Notes: a model not told the origin generated them from the letters alone. A stretch of DNA of 64,000 bases from Epilithonimonas arachidiradicis (GCF_003610695.1 NZ_RAQH01000011.1:1-64000), one strand, 5' to 3'. Counted from the stretch's first letter, positions 1 through 9,899 are shown. A program made the numbers and translations.

Positions 1-69
1 TAAAAAGTTATTTCCGAAAATTATTTTTGAGCTTTAGAGGGCTCAAAAATTTTTCAGAATAACTTTTTA
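1..69. repeat. long imperfect palindrome
   Basis: Arms 1-32 and 41-69 are near-complementary, with the perfect inner part TTTTTGAGC / GCTCAAAAA and outer part TAAAAAGTTATT / AATAACTTTTTA, around an 8-base loop. It may be a strong terminator or the end of an element lying left of the window. It overlaps the start of the decayed membrane-protein frame. Confidence 0.55.
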
Positions 70-324
70 ACTTACACAGTTAGTGAGACGCTACCAATTT
101 TATTTTGTATCACTTCATTTCTAAGTGTATTATTCTCACTGCTATCAAGAAACGAAGGTGAGAATCCAATTACTAATATAGGTTTTCCTTTTAATTTTTA
201 TCATCAATTTTGGTTGAAAAACAATGATTTACATTGGGGGTGGAGTTTTAAAAATTTAATTTTCAATTATGTTATTTAATTAATTATAATTTTTGGGATT
301 TACCTAATTAAAAATCGAAAGTAG
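31..324 (+). pseudogene. remnant of a small two-helix membrane protein
   Basis: This frame is open from 31 to an in-frame TAA at 277-279, then continues in the same frame to TAG at 322-324. It has no ATG, and a TGA at 28-30 closes it upstream. The translation looks like real protein: a hydrophobic helix (LPILFCITSFLSVLFSLL), a GFPFNFYHQFW-type loop, then a second hydrophobic stretch (LIIIFGIYLI) ending in KNRK. The internal TAA falls at the start of that second helix, as expected for decay. Small Bacteroidota membrane proteins with a similar loop exist from memory, but I cannot name a family. It could also be chance AT-rich sequence. Confidence 0.4.
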
Positions 325-350
325 AATTAAATATTCTGAATAAGTTATCA

Positions 351-377
351 GAAAAAATCCGCTGTGAGGCGGATTTT
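351..377 (-). terminator. terminator of proline dehydrogenase
   Basis: AAAATCCGC (354-362) pairs with GCGGATTTT (369-377) around TGTGAG. Read leftward, the stem is followed by a T-run. It begins 8 bases past the stop codon of the proline dehydrogenase gene. Confidence 0.8.
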
Positions 378-384
378 CTAATTT

Positions 385-1548
385 CTATTTTCTTCTTTTC
401 AATTCTTTCTGTATTAATCCTAATTCTCGTCCCGTTTGTCCGGCAACAGAAGTATTTTCCTGCGCACGTCTTGTCAAATATGGAACAACATCTTTTACAG
501 GCCCATACGGAAGGTATTTTGCGACGTTATAATGTTGATTGGCTAAGTAATAAGTAATGTTATCACTCATCCCATAAAGCTGTCCAAAATAGATATGTGG
601 ATTATCGTGTTCTAATCCTTTGGTTTTCATTTTGTCCATCACCAATTCGGATGACTTCTCGTTATGTGTTCCGAAAAATGCAGAAACCTTGTCCAGATGT
701 CCCATTACAAAATCGATTCCGGCATTGTAATTATCATCAGTTGCTTGTTTATTCGGCTGGATTGGGTCTGGATAATTTTGCTCTTCGGATCTCTTTCTTT
801 CCTTCTCCATATATGCACCACGAACAATCTTATAACCAATGAAATAACCTTTTTCTCTCGCTCTTTCCAGATGAGCATTCATATATTCCAAACGACCGGT
901 TCTGTACATTTGGATGGTGTTCCAAACGATGGCTTTTTCCTTATTATACTTTTCCATCATTTCTTCGCAAAGCTGGTCAGCCGCATCCTGCATCCAGGTT
1001 TCTTCCGCATCGACCATCACTTTCTTATCACTTTCATAACAAAGTTGACAAACTTCATCAAAACGAGTGACTACTCTATTCCACTCTTCTTTCTGACTGG
1101 TTGTGAGTTCTTTTCCTTTTCCAACTTCTTCATAGATATCAATTCTCCCAAAAGCTGTTGGTTTGAAAACAATAAATGGAATCGCAGGATTTCCTACAGA
1201 AAATCTCACAATATCCTTAATTTCCTTACATACAGCATCAAAAACTTCTTCCTCTTCCTTCCCTTCAATCGAGTAATCGAAAATACTTCCAACGCCGCGT
1301 TTGAACATCTGTTTTACCACTTTCATACTTTCTTCTCGGGTTTCGCCTCCGCAAAACTGTTCAAACAAAGTCTGCTTCACAATCCCGTCCACAAACGGAA
1401 AATTGTTTCTAACGGTAAAATTGAGAAGAGAAACACCAATATTGGTCAATGCAGGCTGTTCAATCGCCTTGAACATCCAATAGGCTTTTTTGAGCTGAGC
1501 ATCCGTTTTATCGGCAAATGCGAGCTTTGTATCATTGAAAATACTCAT
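385..1548 (-). CDS. proline dehydrogenase family protein
   Basis: FAD-dependent oxidation of L-proline to pyrroline-5-carboxylate, the first step of proline catabolism. At 387 residues it has the size of a stand-alone (monofunctional) PRODH rather than a PutA fusion. The C-terminal signature YLTRRAQEN (about residues 357-365) matches the substrate-binding YLxRRxxEN motif of the family, and the TIM-barrel region upstream is intact (for example GYKIVRGAYMEKER). The gene has an ATG start, its own terminator just past the stop and a TAnnTTTG box just upstream, so it is probably monocistronic. No P5C dehydrogenase gene lies nearby, so the second step must be encoded elsewhere. Confidence 0.93.
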   Translation of the reverse strand: MSIFNDTKLAFADKTDAQLKKAYWMFKAIEQPALTNIGVSLLNFTVRNNFPFVDGIVKQTLFEQFCGGETREESMKVVKQMFKRGVGSIFDYSIEGKEEEEVFDAVCKEIKDIVRFSVGNPAIPFIVFKPTAFGRIDIYEEVGKGKELTTSQKEEWNRVVTRFDEVCQLCYESDKKVMVDAEETWMQDAADQLCEEMMEKYNKEKAIVWNTIQMYRTGRLEYMNAHLERAREKGYFIGYKIVRGAYMEKERKRSEEQNYPDPIQPNKQATDDNYNAGIDFVMGHLDKVSAFFGTHNEKSSELVMDKMKTKGLEHDNPHIYFGQLYGMSDNITYYLANQHYNVAKYLPYGPVKDVVPYLTRRAQENTSVAGQTGRELGLIQKELKRRK

Positions 1549-1564
1549 ATCCAGAATTTGGTCT

Positions 1565-1572
1565 CAAATGTA
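1565..1572 (-). promoter_or_regulatory. -7 box of proline dehydrogenase promoter
   Basis: Read leftward this is TACATTTG, a full match to the Bacteroidota -7 consensus TAnnTTTG. It lies 16 bases upstream of the start codon, giving a leader of about 10 bases. No clear -33 TTTG is visible at the expected distance. Confidence 0.45.
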
Positions 1573-1769
1573 AATATTATTTCGATTTTTGAATGACTTT
1601 TGAAGCTAAAATTTGTCATCCTTTTTTTATTTTTAAATACAACTTTTTTAGATATTAAAATTTAAAAATTGCTTTATAAAATTAATACATACAGTGTTCT
1701 GGGACATCAATGCGTCAGATTTAATAAAAATATTGCCTTTTTGATAGAAAGAATTACTGTTTCCGGGCT

Positions 1770-1792
1770 TATATTTGTAATTTGTATCTTTG
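1770..1792 (+). promoter_or_regulatory. two candidate -7 boxes for the TPR-AraC gene
   Basis: TATATTTG (1770-1777) and TATCTTTG (1785-1792) both match TAnnTTTG. The first would start transcription about 14 bases before ATG 1798. The second would start it at the ATG itself and would favour the next in-frame ATG at 1813. Neither has a good -33 element. Confidence 0.4.
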
Positions 1793-1797
1793 CAGCG

Positions 1798-3393
1798 ATG
1801 AAATTGAAGATTATGTTTCTGGAACAAAAGATTCTTTGCACCAACAAGTTAATTGTTCTGTTGATGGTTGTTTGTGCGAATTTTTTGTGGTCACAGAAGC
1901 AGTCGGAAAATGAAGATATTTTTGAAAATGCAGCCGGAAATCTTTATACTCATCCGGAAAAAACTATTACCGTTTCCGAATACCTTTCCATCAACCCCGG
2001 TTCCAACGAGGAACGTTTCAAAGCGTTGAATCTGAAAGCCGAAGCGCTGATCTTACAGGGAAATTACATTCTTGCACTCAACGCACTTCTGGAATCTTTT
2101 CATCTCAATTCCGACAGTGGTGATACTACAACACTTTCCAGGACTAATCTTATTTTAAGTGAGCTTTACAGAAAGTTGGGAATCATCCCAAAAGCTGAGG
2201 AAAGATTAAGTCTAGTTGCGAAAAGTCTCAATAATGATCCTGCTGATAATCCGGAAAAAGCCAGTCTTTATATTGATTTTTTTACAGCAAAATCTTCATT
2301 ACTACTTGAGCAAAAAAAATATGAGGAAGCAATAAAAGCTATCGATATTAAATTTCTTGAAAGATATTCTCATCAATTTCCATATCAGGTCTCCAAATCT
2401 TACCTTCAATTAGCACGCATTTACGGGTCAGCTCAGCAATGGAAAAACGCTTCAGTATATGCTGGAAAAGCATTGCAATTGTCTCAGGAATCTGGGTTGG
2501 GAGAAAATTATAACGCTTATGCCGAGCTGGAAATTTCAAAAGCCGATTTTACTCAGAAAAACAGGCAGAAATATCTTAGTGAGATCCCGCAACTTCTTAT
2601 TCTTTCGGAAAAAGTTAACGATATTGTTCTAAAGAAAAACATTCATCAGTTTCTAGCCGATTATTACCGCTCGGAAGGTGATAACAACAAATATCAATTC
2701 CATAATCTTAAGTATCTTGAACTGTCAGAAACCATTACCACTGCTCAGCAAAAAGCCAGCGACTTGATTCTTTCGCTGACAGAAAATGATCTTAAAACTA
2801 AAGATGACCAGCGTTATAAAACCAATCATATTTTGATCTGGGTTATCGGTTTTGCGATAGTGATTCTTGGTTTGGTATTCTGGTTTCGGCTCAGGACAAA
2901 GCAGAATTACAATAATTACAAGGAATATATCAGCAAGCTGAAAAACAAGCAGCAAGAGTCTCAAATGCTTGTTCCGAAATCTGAATCTGTAGAAGAAGTT
3001 TCTAAAACACCACAGTTTATCCCTGAAAAAACAGAACAGATTCTATTGGAAAAACTCCTGGCTTTTGAAAACGGAACAGATTTTACCAAGAAAAGTCTGA
3101 CGCTCCAATCTCTCGCCAAAGACCTTGATACCAACACAAGATATCTTTCAGAAATTGTTAATAAGCATAAACAAAAGAATTTCAACGCTTACATTAATGA
3201 GCTCAGAATCAATTACATCATCAACAAACTCCGTAATGAATCTGCTTTCCTGAATTACAAAATTAGCTATCTTGCAGAGGAAAGTGGATTTTCGTCGCAC
3301 ACTTCGTTTTCGACTGTGTTCAAAACGGTTACAGGAATTCCGCCAAAAGAATTTATCAGTTTTATCAAAAAAGAAGTTTCCTTAGCCGATTGA
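1798..3393 (+). CDS. TPR and AraC-type helix-turn-helix membrane regulator
   Basis: Single-polypeptide sensor-regulator of a type common in flavobacteria. An N-terminal hydrophobic signal/anchor (KLIVLLMVVCANFLW) is followed by a long helical tetratricopeptide-like region, then a transmembrane helix (HILIWVIGFAIVILGLVFWF), and a cytoplasmic AraC-family domain over roughly the last 95 residues. The AraC domain includes YLSEIVNKHKQKNFNAYINE and GFSSHTSFSTVFKTVTGIPP, the two helix-turn-helix units. The open frame extends upstream to a TTG at 1669, but promoter boxes at 1770-1792 and the position of the signal sequence place the start at ATG 1798 (or 1813). The next gene begins three bases past the stop, so the two are probably co-transcribed. 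Target genes are unknown; the adjacent T9SS protein is a candidate. Confidence 0.85.
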   Translation: MKLKIMFLEQKILCTNKLIVLLMVVCANFLWSQKQSENEDIFENAAGNLYTHPEKTITVSEYLSINPGSNEERFKALNLKAEALILQGNYILALNALLESFHLNSDSGDTTTLSRTNLILSELYRKLGIIPKAEERLSLVAKSLNNDPADNPEKASLYIDFFTAKSSLLLEQKKYEEAIKAIDIKFLERYSHQFPYQVSKSYLQLARIYGSAQQWKNASVYAGKALQLSQESGLGENYNAYAELEISKADFTQKNRQKYLSEIPQLLILSEKVNDIVLKKNIHQFLADYYRSEGDNNKYQFHNLKYLELSETITTAQQKASDLILSLTENDLKTKDDQRYKTNHILIWVIGFAIVILGLVFWFRLRTKQNYNNYKEYISKLKNKQQESQMLVPKSESVEEVSKTPQFIPEKTEQILLEKLLAFENGTDFTKKSLTLQSLAKDLDTNTRYLSEIVNKHKQKNFNAYINELRINYIINKLRNESAFLNYKISYLAEESGFSSHTSFSTVFKTVTGIPPKEFISFIKKEVSLAD

Positions 3394-3395
3394 TT

Positions 3396-4535
3396 ATGAA
3401 AAGCCTTCTCCAAAAAATAAACAAATTTATTATAGTCTGCATTTTTCTTTTTATTGTTGATTATCAGATAGTATCGGCGCAAAAGACAGCGCAACCCCAC
3501 CTGGATTCTCTATTTCTGATGATGAACTCGAACCCGGATAAGGTGATAAAGCTGGGGACAGAGCTTTATAAAAAATACAAAGGAAATCCAAAAATGGAAA
3601 TTTCTATTCTCACCATTATCGGTAGCAGCTATTCTATAAAAAAGGAATATGAAAAAGCTATTGAATATGCGTTTAAAACAAGAGAAATTTCCCAGAAAAT
3701 CAATGATTATCCTACGCAGATTCAGGTGGCGGGTTTCATTGGTGAAAAATATCATAATCTTAATATCTACAGCAAAGCCAAATATTACGCAGACGAAGCT
3801 TATGAACTGATAGAAAAACATCCTCTACCCGACGATTTGAAGTTCTATAAAGGCAACATTTTGTATTTGAAAGCCTTAATTTACCGAGATGAATTGGGAT
3901 GCGATTTCGCAGAAACCTATTACAACCAAGCGCTTGAAGTTTATATATCAGCGTTGAAAAATCGAGAAATGCTTCGGTTTTCGATAGCAGATCTGTATAA
4001 CGAAATCGCTAGCTGCTTTTTGGAAGAAAATAAGCTGGCAGCAGCGAAAGAATCCTATGATAAATCATTGTATTATGCTGTGAATGGTGACTATGATTTA
4101 CTGAATGCAGAAAGCATTGCCGGACTTGGCAGGATTTATTATCTTCAAAAAAATCACGGAGCAGCCAAACGGGAATTTGATAAAGCTATCAGCATTTTAA
4201 ACTCAAAAAAAATAGAGAATGCGAATCCGGAAGTCTATAAATACATCTCTGAAAACTATTACGCCCTTGGTGATATAGAAAATTACACATCTTATCTCAA
4301 CCTTTACAAGCAAAAAACCAATACAGATATCAGTGCCAAAAAAAAATCGGTAAACGGAATTATCGTAAAAAAAACAGCTGAGGAAAATTCCGATGACGAT
4401 AACAGCAGCAAATACTGGATCATCTCCATTCTTGCGATTCTGATTGTTTTAATTATTTACCAGATCGTCCAGACCAAAGTCAAAATTGCAAAACTGAAAA
4501 AGCAAATTTCAAAAGACGATAATACTTTTTCCTGA
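3396..4535 (+). CDS. TPR membrane protein, truncated relative of TPR-AraC regulators
   Basis: 379 residues from ATG 3396, which follows the previous stop by two bases. It has a signal/anchor helix (FIIVCIFLFIVDYQIVSA), tetratricopeptide-like helical repeats (for example ALGDIENYTSYLNLYKQ near the end) and a C-terminal transmembrane helix (YWIISILAILIVLIIYQIV), then only about 20 lysine-rich residues. The architecture copies the upstream regulator up to the membrane helix but stops where the AraC DNA-binding domain should begin. I see no helix-turn-helix in the next 100 bases in another frame. It may act as a sensor or decoy partner of the upstream protein, or be a regulator that lost its output domain. 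Confidence 0.7.
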   Translation: MKSLLQKINKFIIVCIFLFIVDYQIVSAQKTAQPHLDSLFLMMNSNPDKVIKLGTELYKKYKGNPKMEISILTIIGSSYSIKKEYEKAIEYAFKTREISQKINDYPTQIQVAGFIGEKYHNLNIYSKAKYYADEAYELIEKHPLPDDLKFYKGNILYLKALIYRDELGCDFAETYYNQALEVYISALKNREMLRFSIADLYNEIASCFLEENKLAAAKESYDKSLYYAVNGDYDLLNAESIAGLGRIYYLQKNHGAAKREFDKAISILNSKKIENANPEVYKYISENYYALGDIENYTSYLNLYKQKTNTDISAKKKSVNGIIVKKTAEENSDDDNSSKYWIISILAILIVLIIYQIVQTKVKIAKLKKQISKDDNTFS

Positions 4536-4621
4536 TCACAAAAATCGCAATGTTCTTTCAAAAACACTGAATATTTCTTCATTTTTAAAGCATAACAATA
4601 GGAATCATCAGGCTTCTGCTC

Positions 4622-4629
4622 TATGTTTG
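4622..4629 (+). promoter_or_regulatory. -7 box of the T9SS protein promoter
   Basis: TATGTTTG matches TAnnTTTG and lies 18 bases before ATG 4648, so the leader would be about 12 bases. No good -33 element is seen. Confidence 0.45.
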
Positions 4630-4647
4630 TTGAAAAATGAAATATAT

Positions 4648-7533
4648 ATGAACAAAGCATTAACTTTTTTTTCTTTGCTCTGTTTTCTATTCACCTTTGG
4701 ACAAACGGATCCGGTATCGCTTCCGTATTCCAATGGTTTTGAAACAGCAGCAGAACAAAACTATTGGTACAAAATGATGTCAGGTCCTGGAACTCCCTGG
4801 GAATTTTCTGATGAAACCAGTACGATTTATGGTCCTTCACAAGGCCAGTATTATGCAAGAGCCCAGAGCGACTTCGAAAATGGAGGAGCAGCGTGGCTCA
4901 TTTCGAAAGGAATCAATATCGAAGCCGGTCACACTATTGCATTGGATTTCGATTACCGATCCAGTCTTAATACTCTTTTTCCGGTTAAATTAAAAGTTGT
5001 ACTGAAACAACAACCAATTCCGGTTCTTGACAATTCGACAGAATTATGGGTTAACGAGAATATTCAGATCAGTACTTACCAGAATGCGCACAAGACATTC
5101 GAAGTTTCTGAAACCGGTACTTATTATCTGGCTTTTTACTTTTATCCGGATCCCAATATGGGATATATTAGTTTGGATAATATTAATCTATATGAAGAGT
5201 TATGCCCAAAACCCGTAAATGTAAAAGCAATTCCTGGACAGACTACAGCAAACATTTCCTGGGAAAGTGCTTCAACGCCGGGTGCAGGATTTGAATATGT
5301 AATTAAAACACCAGGTTCAGGCATTCCTACTGGGTCAGGTATTCCGGTACAAGGTCTGTCAACAACTGCTGAAGATTTGCAGCCAGCAACCCAATATGAA
5401 TTGTATGTAAGATCTGTCTGCACAGCAGGTTCACTTTATGGAAAATGGTCCAGTCCTGTTACTTTTAAAACCTATCCTGCCACAACAGCAGCTCCAGTGA
5501 ATTTGCCATATAATGAAAGTTTTGAAGGCGATAGCCGTTGGACACTCCTTGAGCCAACAGTTGGAAAGCCTTGGGTAAAAGGTGATTTTGATTCAGGTCC
5601 CGGAGGTCTGTATGGCCCATCTGACGGGAAAAACTATTTAATGCACGATGACAGCGAAAATGTTTCCGACGCTTGGGTAATCTCCAGAGGAATTAATCTT
5701 CCTGCGGGTAAGGAAATTACTTTACAGTTTGATTACAGATCCAGCCAGGACGAGTATTATCCACAAAAAATGAAAGTGGTTGTAAGCAAAGACCCGTTCC
5801 CTTCTGCAAACTCCGTCGAGATCTGGAATAATGATTTTATCCAAAGTACGACTTACAACACTGCTAATGTAACATTTACTGTCCCGGATAATGGCGTTTA
5901 TTACTTAGGTTATCAGGCCTATTCCGACGCTAATTATGGCTTTGTTATGTTTGACAATGTAAAAGTTTCTGATAAAGAATCTTCTCCCTGCGAATATATT
6001 CTTCGTCTGAAGGATGCGGAAGGCGACGGATGGAATAATAACACCATGAATCTTTACGTTAACGGAGATGCTGTTTTTACAGATCTTACATTACCAATCG
6101 GAGATGTATTGGATTTTCCTTTCAAAATCAATTCCGGCGATGCCATTACTACTGTTTGGAACGGTGGAAGCCACAGTGGGTTTGAAACAAGCTACGAGAT
6201 CCTGGATTCCAACGGCAATATTGTGGGAAGCGAAACTGAGCAAAGTATCAGCATACCAATTATCGCTTCCTGCCCTAACTGTGCAAAACCATCCAACCTA
6301 AAAGCCAACTATGGACAGACAACTGTAGATCTGACTTGGGATTTTCTTACACAATCCGCCACCAGTTACGAATATGTTGTACAACCAGCCGGTACGGGTA
6401 CACCATCTTCCGGAACTACCATCAATAATGTGCAGGCTCATGTAGAAGATCTGGCACCAGAAACGAATTATGAAGCTTATGTAAGATCAAGCTGCGCAGA
6501 AAATGAATTTAGCTCTTGGGCAGGACCTATATATTTTAAGACTTTACCGAATCCTGGGACAGCGGTTAATTTACCTTATAAGTATGGCTTTGAGACAGAT
6601 GACCAATGGATCACTCAATCTATAACAAGAAATAATCAATGGGAGATTAATTCAACTTATCCTGTTGAAGGAGAATTTCACGCAATTCAAAATTTCAATT
6701 ATTATTTTGATGCTAATTCCTGGTTCTTCTCAAGAGGTCTGAATTTACAAGGCGGAAAGGAGATTCTTATCAAATTCAAATACAGATCTTTAGGAAACAA
6801 TGTTCCGTTGAGCTTCAGTATTGCCGATAAAGCTTATGCATTTGTTCAAAAAAACAATATCATCTGGAGCAAAAATGTGAGCAATGAGAAGTATGATGAG
6901 GCGATCTTATCGTTCACGCCATCCAGTTCAGGGGTTTATTATTTAGGATTTAATTCCCTGGCAGCCAAAGGAACATCAGCCCTGATTGATGATGTTCAGG
7001 TTTACCTTGTCGGCTTGCCGGATCCACCTCAATGTGAATATACTTGTCCTGAAAATATGACAGTCTACACAAATCCAGGGAATATCGGTGCAGTTGTTGA
7101 CTACAACCTGACTTTTGCTTGTGATGGTAATTCTAACGGCGTTTTTTCAGTGTTAGCACAAGGTTTACCTTCAGGCGCCATTTTCCCTGTTGGAGAAACG
7201 ACTGTCAAACATAACCTGATTTTCAACGGACAGGTGATTGATACTTGCAGCTTTGTGGTAAAGGTTGAAGAGAGGCTTGGAACTGCGGATAATAGCAAAG
7301 ATCAAGAACTTCAATATTATCCAAATCCTGTAGTTGATAACCTGACGGTGAAGATGAATGGTGATACGATTGAGAATATTGCGGTATATAATTTTGCAGG
7401 AAGTATGGTTAAATCAGAACAACCTAAAGCAAAAACAGCTAATATCGATATGAGAAATTTACCTTCCGGAGTTTATATTGTGAATATCAGAACAGCGTCC
7501 AATGTAAAATCATTCAAGGTGATTAAAAAATAA
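4648..7533 (+). CDS. exported multidomain protein with T9SS type A sorting tail
   Basis: 961 residues from ATG 4648 (the frame opens upstream at TTG 4627, but the signal peptide MNKALTFFSLLCFLFTFGQ starts here). Domains in order: choice-of-anchor/MAM-like beta-sandwich (about 20-185), fibronectin type III (about 190-275), a second sandwich (about 285-445), a short domain with CEYILRLKDAEGDGWNNN, a second FN3 (about 550-635), a third sandwich (about 645-790), a HYR-like module (CEYTCPENMTVYTNPG) and a C-terminal sorting domain (YYPNPVVDNLTVKM ... SFKVIKK) recognised by the type IX secretion system. It is a surface or secreted protein, probably an adhesin. No catalytic motif is visible. It sits right after the two TPR regulators in the same direction but has its own promoter box and terminator. 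Confidence 0.88.
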   Translation: MNKALTFFSLLCFLFTFGQTDPVSLPYSNGFETAAEQNYWYKMMSGPGTPWEFSDETSTIYGPSQGQYYARAQSDFENGGAAWLISKGINIEAGHTIALDFDYRSSLNTLFPVKLKVVLKQQPIPVLDNSTELWVNENIQISTYQNAHKTFEVSETGTYYLAFYFYPDPNMGYISLDNINLYEELCPKPVNVKAIPGQTTANISWESASTPGAGFEYVIKTPGSGIPTGSGIPVQGLSTTAEDLQPATQYELYVRSVCTAGSLYGKWSSPVTFKTYPATTAAPVNLPYNESFEGDSRWTLLEPTVGKPWVKGDFDSGPGGLYGPSDGKNYLMHDDSENVSDAWVISRGINLPAGKEITLQFDYRSSQDEYYPQKMKVVVSKDPFPSANSVEIWNNDFIQSTTYNTANVTFTVPDNGVYYLGYQAYSDANYGFVMFDNVKVSDKESSPCEYILRLKDAEGDGWNNNTMNLYVNGDAVFTDLTLPIGDVLDFPFKINSGDAITTVWNGGSHSGFETSYEILDSNGNIVGSETEQSISIPIIASCPNCAKPSNLKANYGQTTVDLTWDFLTQSATSYEYVVQPAGTGTPSSGTTINNVQAHVEDLAPETNYEAYVRSSCAENEFSSWAGPIYFKTLPNPGTAVNLPYKYGFETDDQWITQSITRNNQWEINSTYPVEGEFHAIQNFNYYFDANSWFFSRGLNLQGGKEILIKFKYRSLGNNVPLSFSIADKAYAFVQKNNIIWSKNVSNEKYDEAILSFTPSSSGVYYLGFNSLAAKGTSALIDDVQVYLVGLPDPPQCEYTCPENMTVYTNPGNIGAVVDYNLTFACDGNSNGVFSVLAQGLPSGAIFPVGETTVKHNLIFNGQVIDTCSFVVKVEERLGTADNSKDQELQYYPNPVVDNLTVKMNGDTIENIAVYNFAGSMVKSEQPKAKTANIDMRNLPSGVYIVNIRTASNVKSFKVIKK

Positions 7534-7550
7534 GAAAGAACTAATAACCA

Positions 7551-7592
7551 TAAAAATAAACCCCAACTGAATTACAGTTGGGGTTATTTTTT
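7551..7592 (+). terminator. strong, probably bidirectional terminator
   Basis: CCCCAACTG (7561-7569) pairs perfectly with CAGTTGGGG (7575-7583) around AATTA, followed by TTATTTTTT and preceded by an A-run. It separates the T9SS gene from the convergent purH gene. Confidence 0.9.
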
Positions 7593-7620
7593 ATAAATGA
7601 ATTGAAAATTCAATAGTTTA

Positions 7621-9138
7621 TCAATGCAAGAAATGTCTCATTCCTGTAAATAACATTGGTATTTTGTGTTCGTTTGCCGCTTCGATAGAATCATTATCTT
7701 TCATACTTCCACCCGGCTGAATAATCGCTTTGATACCTTCCTGTGCACAGAAATCCACCACGTCTCTGAAAGGGAAGAACGCATCCGAAGCCAAAACCAA
7801 TTCACCATCGAATTTCGATTTTGCTCTTTCAATTGCTTGTTGTGTTGCCCAGATTCTGTTCACTTGTCCACCACCTATTCCGATGGCCTGAACGCCATTT
7901 GAAACCACGATTGCGTTTGATTTCACATATTTAACAACTCTTTGAGAGAACAGCAAAGCTTTTCTTTGTTCTTCCGTCGGAGCCGTTTCTGTCATCAATT
8001 TGATATCTTCTGAGAATTGGTCGTCTGCATTCTGAACCAGCATTCCGCCATCTATTTTTACCCAAACCTGTTTATCAGTAACATTGTTTTTGATTTTAAT
8101 GATTCTAAGGTTTTTCTTTTTTCTCAGAATTTCCAAAGCATCTTCATCAAAATCTGTCGCCATTACAATCTCTAGGAATGTTTTGTTTAATTCCTCTGCT
8201 GTTGCTGCATCTACTTTATAATTCATTCCAATGATTCCTCCAAAGATAGAAATCGGGTCACATTCAAAAGTTTTGGTGTAAGTTTCCAAAGCGGAAGTTC
8301 CAACGGCAACACCGCAAGGCGTAGAGTGTTTTACCGCACAACAAGCTAATTCTTCTTTGAACTCGTTAACCACTTTCCAGCATAAATCCATATCACGAAG
8401 ATTATTGAAAGACAATTCTTTACCTCCCAAAATCTCAAAATCTTTCATCGCACCATTTTCGAAAGTCGAAGTGTAATAAGCTGCAGACTGATGAGGATTT
8501 TCGCCATATCTCAAGTCAGAAACCTTTTTGTAAGAAGCGTTTAAGTAAGTTGGATATTCTTCGTCCAAAAGCATACTGGAAATCGCTGCATCGTAAGCAG
8601 AAGTCAGGTTGAATACTTTTCCTGCTAATTTCTTTCTTGTTTCGATGGTTGAATCTCCGTTTACTGACATTTCATTTTGAACAACTTCGTAATCATTAAC
8701 ATCTGTCAAAACTGTCACAGAATTGAAATTCTTAGCTGCAGAACGCAACATAGAAGGCCCACCAATATCGATGAATTCTACTTTTTCATCAAGAGAAATA
8801 TCTTTGTTTACGTTTTCAAAAAACGGATAAAGATTCACAATCACCATATCAATCAGCCCGATTTCGTACTCCTGAACTGTTTTCATATGTTCTTCGTTGG
8901 AACGAACTGCCAACAATCCGCCGTGAACTTTTGGATGAAGCGTTTTCACTCTACCGTCCAGCATCTCTGGAAAATCGGTTACTTCATCAATCTGAATTGG
9001 ATTAAGTCCGGCATCTTTCAGATGTTTGAAAGTGCCGCCTGTGGAAATCAATTCGTAATTGTTAGCTTCCAAAAATTTGGCAAAATTTACCAAACCGCTT
9101 TTATCAGATACGCTGATAAGTGCTCTCTTTTTACTCAT
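7621..9138 (-). CDS. purH: bifunctional AICAR transformylase / IMP cyclohydrolase
   Basis: Catalyses the last two steps of IMP synthesis: formylation of AICAR by 10-formyl-THF, then ring closure. 505 residues from ATG 9138; the frame extends four codons upstream to a TTG, but ATG followed by [14 protein letters not shown] is the usual N-terminus. The N-terminal IMP cyclohydrolase domain (about 1-190) includes [15 protein letters not shown] and the [13 protein letters not shown] loop. The transformylase domain has [11 protein letters not shown] and [12 protein letters not shown] with the catalytic Lys-His pair. It is the last gene of the leftward purM-purN-purH run, 190 bases after purN. Confidence 0.97.
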   Translation of the reverse strand: MSKKRALISVSDKSGLVNFAKFLEANNYELISTGGTFKHLKDAGLNPIQIDEVTDFPEMLDGRVKTLHPKVHGGLLAVRSNEEHMKTVQEYEIGLIDMVIVNLYPFFENVNKDISLDEKVEFIDIGGPSMLRSAAKNFNSVTVLTDVNDYEVVQNEMSVNGDSTIETRKKLAGKVFNLTSAYDAAISSMLLDEEYPTYLNASYKKVSDLRYGENPHQSAAYYTSTFENGAMKDFEILGGKELSFNNLRDMDLCWKVVNEFKEELACCAVKHSTPCGVAVGTSALETYTKTFECDPISIFGGIIGMNYKVDAATAEELNKTFLEIVMATDFDEDALEILRKKKNLRIIKIKNNVTDKQVWVKIDGGMLVQNADDQFSEDIKLMTETAPTEEQRKALLFSQRVVKYVKSNAIVVSNGVQAIGIGGGQVNRIWATQQAIERAKSKFDGELVLASDAFFPFRDVVDFCAQEGIKAIIQPGGSMKDNDSIEAANEHKIPMLFTGMRHFLH

Positions 9139-9328
9139 TTTTTCTTTCAAATTTTACTTTTTACAGTTTTATTCAAACTGTGATTTACCGGTTCTTTCAC
9201 CTCCGGATTTACTTTTTATTTACTTTAGATTTTATCTTTTATTAATTAAAGTTAATTTTAATTAAAACTCATAAATCATTATATTAAAATAATTTACGAA
9301 TTAAAATATTATTTTCACTTTAATTAAA

Positions 9329-9898
9329 TCAATTCTGTTTATTAAGAACCAAATCAATGGCTTTTGGGAAAATATCATATTCAGTCTGATGAACTTTTTG
9401 AGCTAATGTTTCAGCTGTATCATTTTCATTCACCTCAAATTTTCCCTGCAGAATTATCTCGCCTTCATCGATTCCTGAAGTCACAAAATGAACGGTTGCT
9501 CCACTTTCTTTTTCGCCGGCTTCAATCACAGCATTGTGAACGTGATGTCCCCACATTCCTTTTCCACCAAATTTTGGCAGCAGTGCCGGATGAATATTAA
9601 TAATTTTACCTTCCCATTTTTGACAGAACTCAGGTTTTAAAATGGATAGAAAACCTGCCAAGACAATCAAATCTGTATTTTCCGGAATTGCTTTTTCTAA
9701 GTTTTCAGAAAAATCTTTTCCTCGTTTGATCAATAAGTTCGGAATGTTATGTTTTTCTGCTCTTTCCAATCCGAAGCATTCTCTGTCTGCAATCACTAGA
9801 TTCACTTTTGCATTTCGGATTTCGCCGTTGTCAATACAGTCTATGATTCTTTGAAGATTGGTTCCTGAACCTGAAATTAAAATGGTAATATTTTTCAT
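9329..9898 (-). CDS. purN: phosphoribosylglycinamide formyltransferase
   Basis: Third step of purine synthesis: transfers the formyl group of 10-formyl-THF to GAR. At 189 residues it has the usual PurN length. The N-terminal ILISGSGTNLQRIID is the phosphate-binding loop. The catalytic Asn-His-Asp set is visible as NIHPALLPKFGG and the later GIDEGEII region. ATG start. It lies 85 bases downstream of purM; that gap is filled by a copy of a dispersed CACAAAG-type repeat. Confidence 0.96.
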   Translation of the reverse strand: MKNITILISGSGTNLQRIIDCIDNGEIRNAKVNLVIADRECFGLERAEKHNIPNLLIKRGKDFSENLEKAIPENTDLIVLAGFLSILKPEFCQKWEGKIINIHPALLPKFGGKGMWGHHVHNAVIEAGEKESGATVHFVTSGIDEGEIILQGKFEVNENDTAETLAQKVHQTEYDIFPKAIDLVLNKQN

Positions 9899-9899
9899 A

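Noticed and set aside
664-1596. 310-codon frame on the plus strand opposite proline dehydrogenase
   Set aside because: It is fully antisense to a well-conserved gene, and its composition (runs of Phe, Ile and Ser) is that of a shadow frame.
8677-9183. 168-codon plus-strand frame
   Set aside because: Antisense to purH, with no family features.
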